DNA from: Xiphias gladius
Lineage: Eukaryota; Chordata; Actinopteri; Istiophoriformes; Xiphiidae
Length of the DNA: 64,000 nucleotides
NCBI RefSeq assembly: GCF_016859285.1
Contig: NC_053402.1
Span: forward strand, 2,722,003 to 2,786,002
Direction of reading: 5' to 3'
A program made the translations under genes and the position numbers. Positions within the stretch are counted from its first letter, which is position 1. Every line of letters begins with the position of its first letter. The notes below the pieces were generated by a model. It was given only the letters and a program-made list of their open reading frames with translations. It searched no databases and had not been told where the DNA came from. Below are positions 50,666-63,245 of this stretch, piece after piece.

Positions 50666-53600
50666 AGAGAGTGAGAAGGGAGAGTGAGAGAGAAAGAGAG
50701 AGAGAGAGAAAGAGAGAGGTGAGGTGGGGGTTAGAGACCACGTGACCAGGCCAAGGCGTAGTCCTCGGGGCTTTTTTTGTTTGTTTGTTTTTGGTCATAA
50801 ACATTAACACAGGAGAAATAGCTAGCAGGAAGATCAGCAGGTGTTTATGTGTATGAAAAAGAGAGATAGAGAAAGAAAAAGAAAGCTGAAAAGAGAGAAA
50901 ACATTGAAATGCCTGAACTTTTGAACCAAATTAACTTTTTCATGAAGAGTAGAAGTAAAAAAAAAAAAGAAAGAAAAATAAAAAACAAGAGGCTAATAAT
51001 CACTAGTTACATTTTTAAATATTCAAACAGGGGATTAAATGAATAGTAAAAAATGTTAACATGCTCCATAGGTTTCTGCATGGTTAGAAACTAAGCCATA
51101 CATGAAATCAGTAAACTAAATGGCTGACACCCACACAACCCCAACCATCTGCTGGACTGTCTCTCTGGCCATAAATTGGTCACCAAAAGCTCATTCAAAA
51201 CAAAACAAAAAAATCCTCTCAACTCAAGGGCCACTTGCCAAATTTTTCAGGAGCTTTCAGACAAACCTCAAGGTCTTGCTCACCATTTTCAGAATAGCTA
51301 GGACGTTGCTGCTGTAAAAATCAGACCATTTATATTCCACAGAACTGGTTCTTAAAAACCACTCAATTTAACTGGGATTCTTGGAAAGAAGCGGGGAATC
51401 GTCATGCAGAGGAACAGATTTGTCTCATGTGAAATGTCCAGGGTTAAGAGGTCAGATCGGGTTTCAGTGTTGTGCTCAAGGACACCTTAGCAGCATGGGT
51501 TGCATGTTTCAGGGGGTTGAACCAAAGGTGCCTTGCTGCCACTTTGTCACTCTAAATAACTGTTAACTTTATTATGAAAACAAATCAATTTTATTACATC
51601 AAATTGCCACCTACATTAATTTCCTCCTAATTGTATATCATTTTTGCAGAGAAATTGTCTCTTAAATGTTTTGTTCAGCACCAGTGACAGTTATCACTGC
51701 TGAATGCATCTGTTAGATTCATAACCGGGAGGGTAGATGTGACTGATATCAACACTAGATAATAAAATATCAAGACCGGTTCTGACTGAGTTTGAGCTTT
51801 TTCCGCTACTGGTAACAGACTTTGAACAATGATGAGGAGATATCAGAAAAAGACAACAGCGCTGTTTGCAATGTTAGAGGTCTTGCATCCTCCTAATTGT
51901 GAAAAAGAAAAGAAAATCAAGTGCCAACACTTGTGGCTTTAGGTATGGGGTTTTAGTACAGGAATTATTCCTGAATCCAACTTTTGCTGGGATGCAGCCC
52001 AGTTTTTGACATTAGCATCAGTGGCTCGTAGGTGCTGGTAACTGGTAAGGTAAATGAATACAGCCACCAGCTACACAGTAGCAAAGTAGGCTGTGATTGG
52101 TGCATTTGCCAAGCACAACTACCAAACTCTTTGGCAAGTACCCACTTTCATTCTGTGTAGTTCGTAAAGCATAGCGGACGCAAGAGCAGAGTTAAAGTTT
52201 CTCTAAAGGTTTAAGATGTTTCCCTCTAATGCCTGACATGTTACACACGGCTCTAGGCTTCACACTTAATAAATGGGAAAGTACTCTGGCAGTGAGGCAA
52301 TGCTTTAGCCTGAGGTATTGACTCAATAGTTAGTGCTGGCATCAGTGTCAGGCCATCCCTGAAAAAGAGACCTGCTGTTTAAAAGAAGCCACACCTACAC
52401 TAGACCTGGGATCATGAGCAGCATTTTGTTGCCTCAACTGTCACTTCCTGGTTGAATACATGTGATCTTACTGTGAGGAGCTATAAGAAAAAATATTTGC
52501 ACAACATTTAACTGTTATGGATACTTTTAAAGGATTTAGGTAAAATAATAGTGATGTCTTGTATCTTCAAAATATTACTTTCAGTATTAGGAAAAAGCAG
52601 TTATGTTTTGGACTTAATGTGGCTTTGTAATGTTGAGGTTACCCATCTGATTTGAAAGGGTTAGTAGGTTTAACACTTTTTTTCCAAGAATATGTTATCT
52701 TTCAAAGGTGATAATCAACAAAAATATGCATCATCATAGAACTTGACTTACTTTAAAAGTTGGTTAAGTTCTAATTCTGGTGTGCGGTAATTTGCATATT
52801 TTCATACTTTATGATTTTTGCCACAGGAACTCCGCAGTGCAAAGGGTTGTATGTTTCCATAACAATCAATACAATTGGTGTTAGCAGGTTTTCCCCTGAC
52901 ATTGACACTGCCTAAGAAACTGCTTTTTCAAACGGGATTTTGTGGGTTTTTGTGGGTAAAGACAATCTAAAATTTATTTACCAAACACCGTGAGTCAAGT
53001 TGTTCACTCCTGCGAATCTTAAAAAACTGACGATAGCTCTGAATAACATAACCTTTTATTAAAGAATTGTTCGACAGACAACTCTCTCAACAATGAAAGA
53101 AAAGAGAGCTACAAATGACAAAGAAAGAAGTTGTTTTTCTCCAAAAAGACTCATTCTTTTTTCCAGCTAAGAGTTTGTCTAACTTTTCTGACTATGCAAG
53201 GGTGGGTCACCAATCCCCATCCTTGCCTTTTTCCTTGTACAAGCCAAGACATTTATGTACAAGGGTCATTATAGGAACATAAAAACTACTTATTTTCTTC
53301 TAAAATACAAGAACTAAAAAAATTAACTTCAGTACAATGGACAAGAAGAAACACAATGTTGTTTTTTTTCTTTCATAACAGGTAAATACTAAAAAAGTAC
53401 AGTATTTTTTCGATATAAATACATGAAGGATAAATAATAATACAAAACAGAAAATCTTTTTAAACTGGCTATAACAAATAAATATTTAGATATGAATGTT
53501 CACTTGAACACACATTGCCGAAAGACGCTTTGATTGGAGGGCCTTCCGTCTTCAAAATAAGATTTTATTATTATTATTTTTTACCTTTAACCATCAAAAT

Positions 53601-54000
53601 GTAAACTCTAAGTGCAACAATGATGCCCAGATGTGAAAGCATTTGTATGAATCTGCATTTTGAAAAACACCGGTTTACTTACAGAACATCAGTGAGGGAC
53701 AGAGTGAGGGACAACCACACACAGCTTTTTTTTCAGTTTTTAACACTGGGTGAAACAGTCTGTAAGGGTTTTAGTGTGTTTTGTCCCAAACTGCTCTCAC
53801 TGACTGTTCAAATCAATAAACTCAGTTGTTTTAAAAATGTGTGATACACACTAGCTGAGATTTCTGGGGCATGCATTTTTGTTCAAATATATACCCTGTA
53901 TCCACGTTAAAAGTCAAGATATGTGAGAACAAAACAAAACAATATAAAATGTGTTTTTTTACGCATTGGTATGGCGCTAATGTAAGTGAACCCTTTCAAT

Positions 54001-54007
54001 GAGAGAG

Positions 54008-54066
<59 letters not shown>
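54001..54066. repeat. (GA)n microsatellite
   Basis: Mostly pure GA units with a few A interruptions at the left edge. Confidence 0.95.
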
Positions 54067-54068
<2 letters not shown>

Positions 54069-56133
54069 GGCAATGACTTACCCAAACATAAATAAATAGT
54101 GTTCTCCACTCTTATTATTTACCCTGTGTCGATGATGTGCTAAAATAGGAACATTAAAAATCTCTCCTCCATGTCCTCTGGTGTGTTTGTTTGAAGATGT
54201 CAACAGCTGGCATAACCTGGCTATGGATGTCAACGAAAGGAAGCTAGCTTAGCATTGCTGTGTGTGTGTGTGTGTGTGTGTGCGTTTGTGTTTATGAAGG
54301 TGTGATTAGCTAACGTAGCTTAGCAAACTATGTCTATGGGAGCTAGTTTAGCCTTTGAGCTCGTAGCTTCATAAACCCTGTTAGAGGGATGGGAGCGTTG
54401 GTGAGTGCATGTGTGGTGATGGATGTATGTGTGGGAGGACAGTCAGTGTGGGATTGTGGAAAATTTTGACTCCTTCAGAAACCATGTGCTGCTGCCACAG
54501 ACAGGAGACAGCGAGTTACTTGTGATTCAGTCTGGAGGGACAGAGACAGGTACGACAGAGGAAAAAGAGGCAGCAAAAGGAGGACCATCCAGTGGTTTTT
54601 ATGTGCGTTGTGGAACGGGGGGGAAATAGAAGAAGACAAGTGCTGCCAGCTCCGGCTGGCTGATGGAGAGGCAGAGCCCTCCGCATAGCTCAGCTCAGCT
54701 GACAACAACATGTGTTGCCTGGAGGGGTAGAGAGCTCAGCGTCATAAATCTAACCACCTCGTTAACTGACCATTAAAATCTCAACTATTTCATTTACCAG
54801 GCGTAGAGCTGTTTGTGTATGTGTTTGTCTTAGGGGAGAGATTTTATTATCAAAGTACACTTTGAAAACACATACTAGCTCTAACAGAGCCATTATCAGC
54901 TTTTTTACTACATGCTAACTGAACCACTTCAGCAATTTGCTCCATTCAAGCAAGAATTGTTTGGGAAAGTTCAGTAATGCATTAGAAGTCCATGGAGGAA
55001 GGATTTTGTCAAAAGTAGAGAATTATGCTGCAATTGCTTTGCTTAGTAACTTAAATATAATACATTATATAGACAGATCTTTCTTTCATTCTAGATATTT
55101 CTTGAGAAATATTTTGATGAAAAGCTGAAATCTCATCTTCTAACATCAGCTTTGTTTGATTACAGTAATTCATATTGCAGTTTTCAGACTGACTGTGGAG
55201 TAGATTATTAGGCTAACAAATACTGACTAAACAGTGCAGCTCCCCATACATGATGTTATGCCATACAGCTGGTGATATGTCTCTGCACCAGTGCCACAAG
55301 AGGAGCTTTATTGTTCCCAGGGGGGACAATTGACTGTACACCTCATCTCCAAGCCTACAATATGATTCACTGCCCTAGGACCAAGACATACATTCAGAGT
55401 AGAGTGTAGAGTGTAAATTTCCACAAAAGGGTTCATGTAAAATTTGTAAACATTGGTGAAATGAATGAAGAGTTCTGAAATGACAGTAATCAGTTTTGAA
55501 ATAGTGTCTTAAAACTAGCTGTTTTTCAAATGGAAAGTTTAAAAAGTGATAATGTACTGTTAAATGGTTCAAAATTTATGTCACTTCATTTCCCATATAA
55601 CGATGTAAGGTTAAAGCAGTATAGAGTAAGTTAGTGAGTTTGGTCCTAGCCTAAAAGATTCTTTGAAAATTTTGGCAGCTACAACTGATTTAACTACTTT
55701 TATATTGCAGGATGTGTATTTTTTTTGACAACGTGAATGGTTATGGTTTGGGTGCGTTACTGCTACTAGCTTACAGACACAACCTCTGTGTTTTTTAAAT
55801 TAAATTAACTGCACTTTCAACCTAACAGTGAATGCTCTGGCCCTAATCAGACTTGAAGGAGCTCTTTATGAAGGCAGTGGAAACAGGGTGGGAATGGCCA
55901 AAACCACTCACTGATTGTTTTCCTTTCTGACTGTAGAACACAGGACAAACCACTGGATGGCTCCTGTCTGTCTTGCCTTTTCTCTCCTCCCGTCCCATTG
56001 CAGCGGTAGAGTCCCCACGTCTTAGTTAGTCTGCTAGTTAGTTAGTCTGCTATAGTTAGTCTGCTAGAGAGTCTCGTCACTTGTTCTGTGTCGTCTTCAC
56101 TATTTCCTACGTTGTCATTTTGTTCCAAACCTG

Positions 56134-59100
56134 CTACAGGTGAGTGAGCTTGGGTGCTTCCTGGATTCTGCCCTGAGTCGAGGTGTGGTGCGCTGACAGC
56201 TCAGTGTATGTCGGGTGTGTGGGTGGGTCACAGGTACCCTGGGGGCCCCCTCCGCCCACGTGGTGCTGGTTGGTGGCCGACATGGGCCCTGCGCCATTGT
56301 AGTCCATTGTTTGGTGGTGGGGTGGCGTGGGGCCAAGGTGGTTTAGCCCATAAATTGAGGGCCCTGAGCCAGGCATGGGTTCCACATAACTTCCACCCCC
56401 CACGTAGACTGGACTGGCTTGCATGTTGGTGGGAGTCCCGTAGCCGGCACTATTGGCCTGCACAAGGCTATGGTGGGGATGGGGGTCACCGTAGTCTGGG
56501 TCTGGGGCGCCGTATTTCTGCTGGGAGGGGCAGCCCTTCATGGGGACACTGGAGTAGGCAGTGGACATGGAGTAAGACACTCCCTGGTGGGGCTTGCCAA
56601 ATGTTGGCGGAGACGGGGCATCGTAGCCTGCCCCCCCTCCCCCTCCTCCCCCTCCCATGGGGTGTATTGAGTTGAGGAAACTGGCGGAAGACTGCATGGG
56701 CAGGGGCGGGGAGCCGGTTGGTGAGGGCCCTCCAGAGCTGGAGCTCAAGCCCTTGGACTTCTGGTCCTTCTTGTACTTCATGCGTCGGTTCTGGAACCAG
56801 ATCTTGATCTGGCGTTCAGACAGGTTGAGCAGGTTGGCCATCTCCACGCGCCGTGGCCGGCACAGGTACCGATTGAAGTGGAACTCCTTCTCCAGCTCAA
56901 CCAGTTGGGCGCTGGTGTACGCCGTACGAGCCCGCTTAGATGATGCTGACGACCCACTGGTAGGACTCTTCTCCCCGCTGCTACCGCTCTCAGCTCCTCC
57001 TGATGCTGAGGACAGAGAAAAAAAAAACGTTCAGCAGAGACAGAGCAAGGCAGAGAAGTAGAGGGAACATGAAATGGAAAAAAAAATTGGGATTATATAG
57101 GACAAAAAAAAAAACCAAGGAAAAACTATCAAAAGAAACATGAGGGGGAAAAAAACCTCAGAAAATTACCAGGGTGAATGTGGGAGAAATGTACAGAAAA
57201 GGAGGATAGAGTAAAAAACAAGTTAAAAGATGGTGAAATAAAAATTGACAGAGCCGGAAAGGTAGAGAGAACATAACATAACAAGCCTGCATGTTGGAGG
57301 AAATTGAAAGCATGCAGATTCTTAATAAAACAGAGGGGGGTCTGGGCAGGCCAGCTGAATTATCCCTTGATATTAGTTGTCAACACTTCATAACAGTGGC
57401 AGTTATTAAGAGACCAAGGCCTTGGTGCTGGCCGAGGGCTGCTAAATTGCATCTTGGCTGGAAAGACAAACCCCCAACAGCAACAGCAGCTGCAACACAA
57501 GGACTGCAAGCAAGAACTGAAGTTGACCTGCACTCACTTAAGTCAGCTTGCCAATAAAAGTTAACACTGACTTCTAATGGAGCTGGAAGGTATTCAGAGA
57601 CTTGTTCAGAGACACTTCACCAGGGAGTAGTTTGAACACATGCGCATCTGTTGATGAAGATGATGTGAAAAAGCTTGTATCACATCTTGTAGGATTATTT
57701 TTTCTACTTGATTTGACTTGACTTGATTTAATTCAACTGTTGTTTGTGCTAAGTGAATTTCATGACCTTTGGGCTTTGGATACCAGTGGAAACCTACTAC
57801 CTACTGGCTAATTGTAAGTCACTCCTGGTGAGTGCAAGTGATAAATGTAAATATTTTTTGAAAATGGCAATGTTTATGTTACTCTCAGCAGGAAGCTAAT
57901 CATTTTGTCACAAGGCCATAGGTCCCTCTAAATCTCAATTACACCCACTGCTGACACTGCATGACACGATGTATTGAAGTGGATAGGACTCTATATGTCG
58001 GTTAGTTAACTGACAAACAAGGGCCAAAATAGACTAATATACAGGCTGCAATTAACTAGAGTAAATAATAGAAACACCTATCAGTATAACGCAATGCAAA
58101 TACAAGCTCCAAAATGATTATACAGTTCAATCAACACCTCTCTAGAACAGTTTCAATACAAACTGAACATTACCACCTTCATTAAGGGAGGATTTGTTAG
58201 GTTTAGCTAGGTGTACCTAATAAAATGGCAACTGAGTATTCTTCATTTGCAATAGAAATGGAAGGAAGTTGTATGAGTGTGCACAACAACGGCAAGTACA
58301 GTATGTCAAATGTGAAGCAAAAAGTTGTTCGCTAAACTGTATTATTATATATTATATATAGTTTTGGTAACAATTTTGTTCAACTTTGTTTCCATTTCTG
58401 AATAAATTTGACTAAACTGGGTGTTTACAAGTGTTTACAACCTGTCTAATTGTCTGACTCCTAGAGTCTCTTGCTGCGTTCTAAGATCCCAGCAATTACC
58501 ATGGTGTATAACAGTGTTATAATGAAAGAGCTATTGGCCAGAAGTATTAGAATAAAATTTAGGTTGTAGTAAGCTTTAGTTTTGTTGTCATTCCCTCCAG
58601 AGTGGTCATGCCTGATGTCATAAGACTCGAAATGTTTTTGTTTTTTCTTCCAGGTGAGCAACATGAGCAAAATCTCATAAGACACTGCCTCATTTGAATC
58701 CAACAATTCTGAAGGTTTCATGTGTGTCTATGTGCATGCTTGCGATGTGTTCACACTAATAGTAGCTGATGCAGTATAGTTCAAAACAAGCAGTGAGATC
58801 CTGTTTATCTGTAATTCTTGAACCCTCTCAACAGTATAAACAGTTGACTCTAGTGTTTATTTCTATGGACAGAGAGAGAAAGATGAGAGAGGTAAACATT
58901 GTGTCATCCGTCTCACAGAGCTGTTGCATTCATTACATTATTGTTTAAAATTCTCATCAATTAACAGTGAAATCTCTTCTCAATACTCTGTCCAGTCAAC
59001 TGAAAGACTTTTGAAGACTCATATTCATTATGGCAGAACATGTTTTTTTCTCATTGATAACTACCAATTCAAATAATATAACTATAATATAACTATAATA

Positions 59101-62027
59101 TCTGTCTGCCTCAGTGACTGTTTTCCTCTGCCTTTTATCACACACGCAGATGATATTCAAATGTATCAACCTGCTGTTTTATTTTTCATTTCAAATGTTT
59201 GCTTGCCATTCTCCCTCTCTCTGAAAATATATTAATCTGTTATCATACATGACATTTAAATTCATCCTTCCTTCTTGCAGTGGCTTTCCAAGGGGATGTG
59301 AAAAGGAGAGGAGGACGCCAGAGAGGCGAGGAAGGAGAGCAATGGGAAGGCATATAATAACCAGAGGGTGGAGAGAAAGAAAAGTAGGAAGTACAGGGTG
59401 AAAAGGAGAATGTAAATGAATTAATAAAGGTGTACAGGCCAATGGCTGAAGGCTTCTGGCAGCTGGTTACCCAGACTGTCCTATAACTGGCAGTATTATT
59501 ACTGTAATGAACTGCTCATTTTTCACTGATGAGAAAGTTAACTTAAAGACAAAAAGCCATGGAAGTTTTTTTTTTTGGTGCATTTGCTTAAGATTTGAGA
59601 CTAAATATACTGTGTAAAGAGCAAATATCTCTCTCTGTTTTACCTTTCTCCACTGCTAGTCCTGAACTGATTCTGTGATTACCTTGTTTTGATAATATTC
59701 GAGATAAAGGTTTTCCCTTCTTATGCATTGGAACTATTTCCCTATTTGCCTTGGCAGATGTGGTTGGTGAGCACAGGTTTTTGTATAGGCCTGTACAGAC
59801 ACAATGTTGCTGAACCTGGCGACCCTACAGTTACAGCAAGGGTCGAGGAAGTCACTTCCCTCAGCTGTTGTTCTCCAAGGAGTAGTTCAAGAATGTAACT
59901 CCACCTAAAACCACAACTTGTTGTTTTTACATTTGTCCATGTGTACAGATTAAACAACATGTTAATTACTTGGTATTTGTGAGCTTTAGAGGTGCTGGTA
60001 GGTGTATTTTTTTCACTTCAGATAGGGCCAGGTTAGCAGTTTTCCCCTGCTTCCTAGGGATTATATTCACATACTACTAAACTGTTTTCTCAGTTACATT
60101 GAGGTGGCAACGTAATCACTGACTGGATACCTGGAGGCTTTTTTTTCCTAATGAATGCAATGTTTTTTTCTTTTTTGAATGAATGAAGTGCTACATATAT
60201 TAATGGCAGTGGGCTCAGAAGGAGGTTGTTTCGGTAGATGGTGGCTATACAAAACGCAGGACTGTCACACCAGAGACCAGAGTTCACATCCACATTCCCA
60301 TCTGTGGTTAGGTTTAGGCAACAAAAGCACTTAGGCTAAGTTTAAGGAAAGATTGTGGTTTTGGCTAAATGTAAATAAACTCGTTGGGTCTGAAGTTACT
60401 GTGAACTTTTTCTGTATTAAACCAGACCACGATCCTTTCTCTAACCTTAACCAAGTGCTTTTGAGTGTCCAAACATAACCGCAAAAAAGTTTAATAATGC
60501 TGTAGTCACTACAAGTACATGTATTTGAAAACAAACATGTTGTCTGTGAGCGTTTTACTGATACATTCAGTATCAACATATTTGTACAACTGCACAAAAA
60601 CATAAATTAATAACATTTTCTCTTTACAGTAATAGAAAATGCAATCCTGTCGCAATTGTGCTTCCTTCAAAATGTATTTGCAGATGCAAATGGGTTGCAC
60701 ATAACTGTAATTTCTAGTAGCCAGGGTTGACTCATCTAACACTTGAAATACTTTACTTTCCTTCAAGTGTTTGTTTTTCCTTTGCCATTAACAATAAACA
60801 CATTCCTCCTTTTTACTTATTTACTGGAGCACTCCTCTATGTTCGCAGTAATACTTGTCAGGCTGTCATGCCTCTTCCCTTTGACGTGTTTTACTATTGG
60901 CTGCTTCACATAGCAAGGGATTTTAAAGTTACCCTACTGATGGACTGTAGTTAATCCAGCTCACCAGCCACATTAGTTCATTTAAAAGCCATATTAGTTG
61001 GGTAAAATTACCTTAGACTAGAGCAGACTAACCCATCAGCCAGATAAATAATAACCGATTTGTGTACTTGCCTGTGGTCATTTCCCTGTCCTATCCAGTG
61101 CCCATGGAAACCTATTTTTCCATAATAGTCTGATAAACCTTTTTAAATCCTCTGGGGATTTGAAAGAGGATGTTGATAAGGGAGGTGAGGAAAGAAGCAA
61201 GCGGTGATGGGAAGGAGAAGGCGGGATAATAGGAACAAAGATGCTAATGAGGAAGGAAAATGAAGCAGGAAAGAAATGGATGGAGGACAGGAAGAGATGA
61301 GAAAAGGAGTAATGAGAGAGAGAAACAAGGACTGGTATAGGAGAAATAATTATTCTGCTAAGCCATGTTGTTTCTGTACTACTATGTGTGAGAAATCAAA
61401 GCAAAGATACACAGAAAGACAGAGACAGGTGTAATCCAACACACCATTGCCAGAGTTGTTGCTGGGTGAACAGTTTTTCTGCTTGGTCGTCTGACGACAC
61501 TCTTTCATCCAGGGAAAGATCTGCTTGGCCAAGGTCGGGTTGGGGGGCAGTGAGGAGGAGGAGGACGATGTGGAGGAGGAGGAATTAGACGACTTATTGG
61601 GGACTGATTTAGAGGCTGAGGAGGCCCCATTACTGCCCCCCGGCTGCTGAGCCCCTGTATTACCGTTGTTGGGGTTTGGGGGCAGTGGAGGGGACACCTG
61701 GGAGCCGGGGTGGTGCTCAGGTGGCAAACTGGGCCGCATGCAACTGCCATTCAGCTCCTTGGTCTTGGTTAGCTGCTGCTGCTGCTGCTGGTGGCCGCTG
61801 TTACTGCCCAGCGACTGTAAAGAGCAGGCCGAGCGCTGGTACGAGTCCACATCCAGATGGGTCGTCGACTGGAAGGCTGGCTGGTGGTGGGACACTGGGA
61901 CCGGGGCATCGTAGCCCCCAAAGCCGTTGGCGGCTGCTGCCGCTGCCGCTGCCGCCCCTTGCACCTGGTAGGACGAGTAGCCACCGAAGAGCGTCGAGGA
62001 GTTGTCGTAGTATGTTGTCTTCTGCAT
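56134..62027 (-). CDS. hoxb3a: Hoxb3a homeodomain transcription factor, two exons
   Basis: Paralogue-group-3 Hox transcription factor, nuclear, active in r5 and more posterior hindbrain and pharyngeal arches. Exon 1 is 61445-62027 and exon 2 is 56134-57005 (stop TAG at 56134-56136). Donor AATG|GTGTGT and acceptor GTCCTCAG|CA join in phase 1, giving 484 residues; an alternative acceptor a few codons downstream (GCATCAG|GA) keeps the frame. The start [10 protein letters not shown] is the conserved Hox3 N-terminus. FPWMK is at 171-175 and the homeodomain at about 217-276 ([19 protein letters not shown]). The long Hox3 C-terminal region ends in PKLTHL. Homopolymers include Ala9, Gln6, a Ser-rich run and Gly8. 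An in-frame ATG at 62129 could add 34 residues, but these look like leader sequence. Confidence 0.97.
57006..61444 (-). other. hoxb3a: hoxb3a intron 1 (4.4 kb)
   Basis: Intron between the hexapeptide and homeobox exons. It is AT-rich with poly-A runs near the acceptor (57010-57110) and purine-rich tracts at 59270-59410 and 61160-61340. It holds one copy of the dispersed element described at 60250-60735. No coding sequence was recognised. Confidence 0.8.
60250..60735. mobile_element. Copy of the 31-kb MITE family inside the hoxb3a intron
   Basis: The interior, GGTTTAGGCAACAAAAGCAC ... AGTTTAATAATGCTGTAG ... CAGTATCAACATATTTG, matches the reverse complement of 31046-31523. The right end AATTTCTAGTAGCCAGGGTTG is close to the terminal repeat. 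The left end is unclear. Confidence 0.65.
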
Positions 62028-62160
62028 TTCTGAGAGAAGTGGCGGCGTCTGCTTGTGCTCCGGTCCTTGTTGAAAACCACTGCCGGAAGACCATTTGGTA
62101 CCGGGGGTCACGTGACGGTGTCTCTCCAACGGTCCCCTGCAACCTGACCTAAAAGGTTAG
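62028..62160 (-). promoter_or_regulatory. hoxb3a 5' leader with possible splice acceptor and E-box palindrome
   Basis: On the gene strand a pyrimidine-containing stretch ending in TTGCAG (near 62137) could be the acceptor of a 5' untranslated exon, as is common for Hox3 genes. The palindrome GTCACGTGAC lies at 62107-62116, inside the leader. Both are motif-level inferences. Confidence 0.4.
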
Positions 62161-62420
62161 GAGAGGCAGAATAAAGAAACGAGAGCGATAAATCCATCTT
62201 CCTCTAATGAAAGGCGCCATGACATGAATAGAAACCACTGCTTTTCTTTCCTCACCCTCCCCTTACCCTCCCCCTCCCTTCTGAGCCCACTGCACACCCT
62301 GCAGATGCTCTAGTGGTGGGGGCACGAGGAGGGCAAACCACTTTCGAATTAATGTTCAGTTTTTATAGAAATGTTACCTTCATTCACACAGTAATTAACA
62401 GTTATTATTATTATTGTTGT

Positions 62421-62423
<3 letters not shown>

Positions 62424-62480
<57 letters not shown>
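62424..62480. repeat. (TAA)n(TAG)n microsatellite
   Basis: TAA units pass directly into TAG units, upstream of hoxb3a. Confidence 0.9.
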
Positions 62481-62481
<1 letters not shown>

Positions 62482-63237
62482 ACATAGTAGCCTGTCTTCT
62501 GTTACTATTAGTAGTGTTAATAGCTGTAGAATTATTAGTTACTTCTAAATTTGGTATTCATTAATTATTCTCATTTTTAGCAATTAATCCAAGAATGATG
62601 ACAATTTTCCGCCTTTGGATTTAAAAATAAAATGAAATTAAAAAATAGTTTCAGAACTGTTTTAAATATTACGATAATTCATACGGCATTTATTTTACTT
62701 ATTCAATAAGTTTCATGTTTATTAATTTAAATGTTTTTGCAATAAAGCACTGCCCCATCATGTCAGGTGTTATTCAAGCTGGACGTGAATTTTTGTCGTG
62801 CAATGGCGGCAGTGAGTGTTGCCTTCCTATATTTTCCTTGAGACGGATGTAGGTAGCCTACTTCTGTCAACCTATGATTTACTGTATTCCGTCTGCTCCG
62901 CTGCTACCTCACTCATCCTCAAGCACAGGGGTCTATCTCCGGAAGCGACCATTGCTGCTGAATATCAGGCTATTCTTGCATCACGGTCGTTTTTTTTTTT
63001 GTTTTTTTTTAACTGGTCAGAGGAAACTTATGGGAGTAATGCGTATTACTGTATGTCATTAATATGTTTGAAAGTTCTAAACGGAGTAACAAAGAAAAAC
63101 GTATTAACGGTCCTGCAAAGTTCATCATATAGGCCATAAATCAAATCTATATGGAAGAGGGTGATCTCCGAAATATACCTAAAAAATTGTATTTTGGGAA
63201 TTTCGGTCAGGGGAGATCAGGGTTAGATTTAAGGCGG

Positions 63238-63245
63238 TATATATA
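63238..63245 (-). promoter_or_regulatory. Possible distal hoxb3a TATA box
   Basis: TATATATA flanked by G/C-rich bases (palindromic, so usable on either strand), about 1.2 kb upstream of the hoxb3a start codon. It could serve a 5' non-coding exon. Orientation and use are unproven. Confidence 0.3.

Larger units (their letters stand above)
49294..56133. other. hoxb2a-hoxb3a spacer, no gene seen
   Basis: AT-rich, largely unique sequence with few recognisable mobile elements. It includes the CNE candidate near 50.5 kb, CACGTGAC at 50739-50746, a GA microsatellite (54001-54066), a short GT repeat (54260-54280) and a possible LINE-type tail near 55300-55335. No ORF resembles a protein. Confidence 0.6.

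Noticed and set aside
56154..56675. A 173-residue plus-strand ORF
   Set aside because: Antisense of hoxb3a exon 2, with low-complexity Gly/Trp-rich translation.
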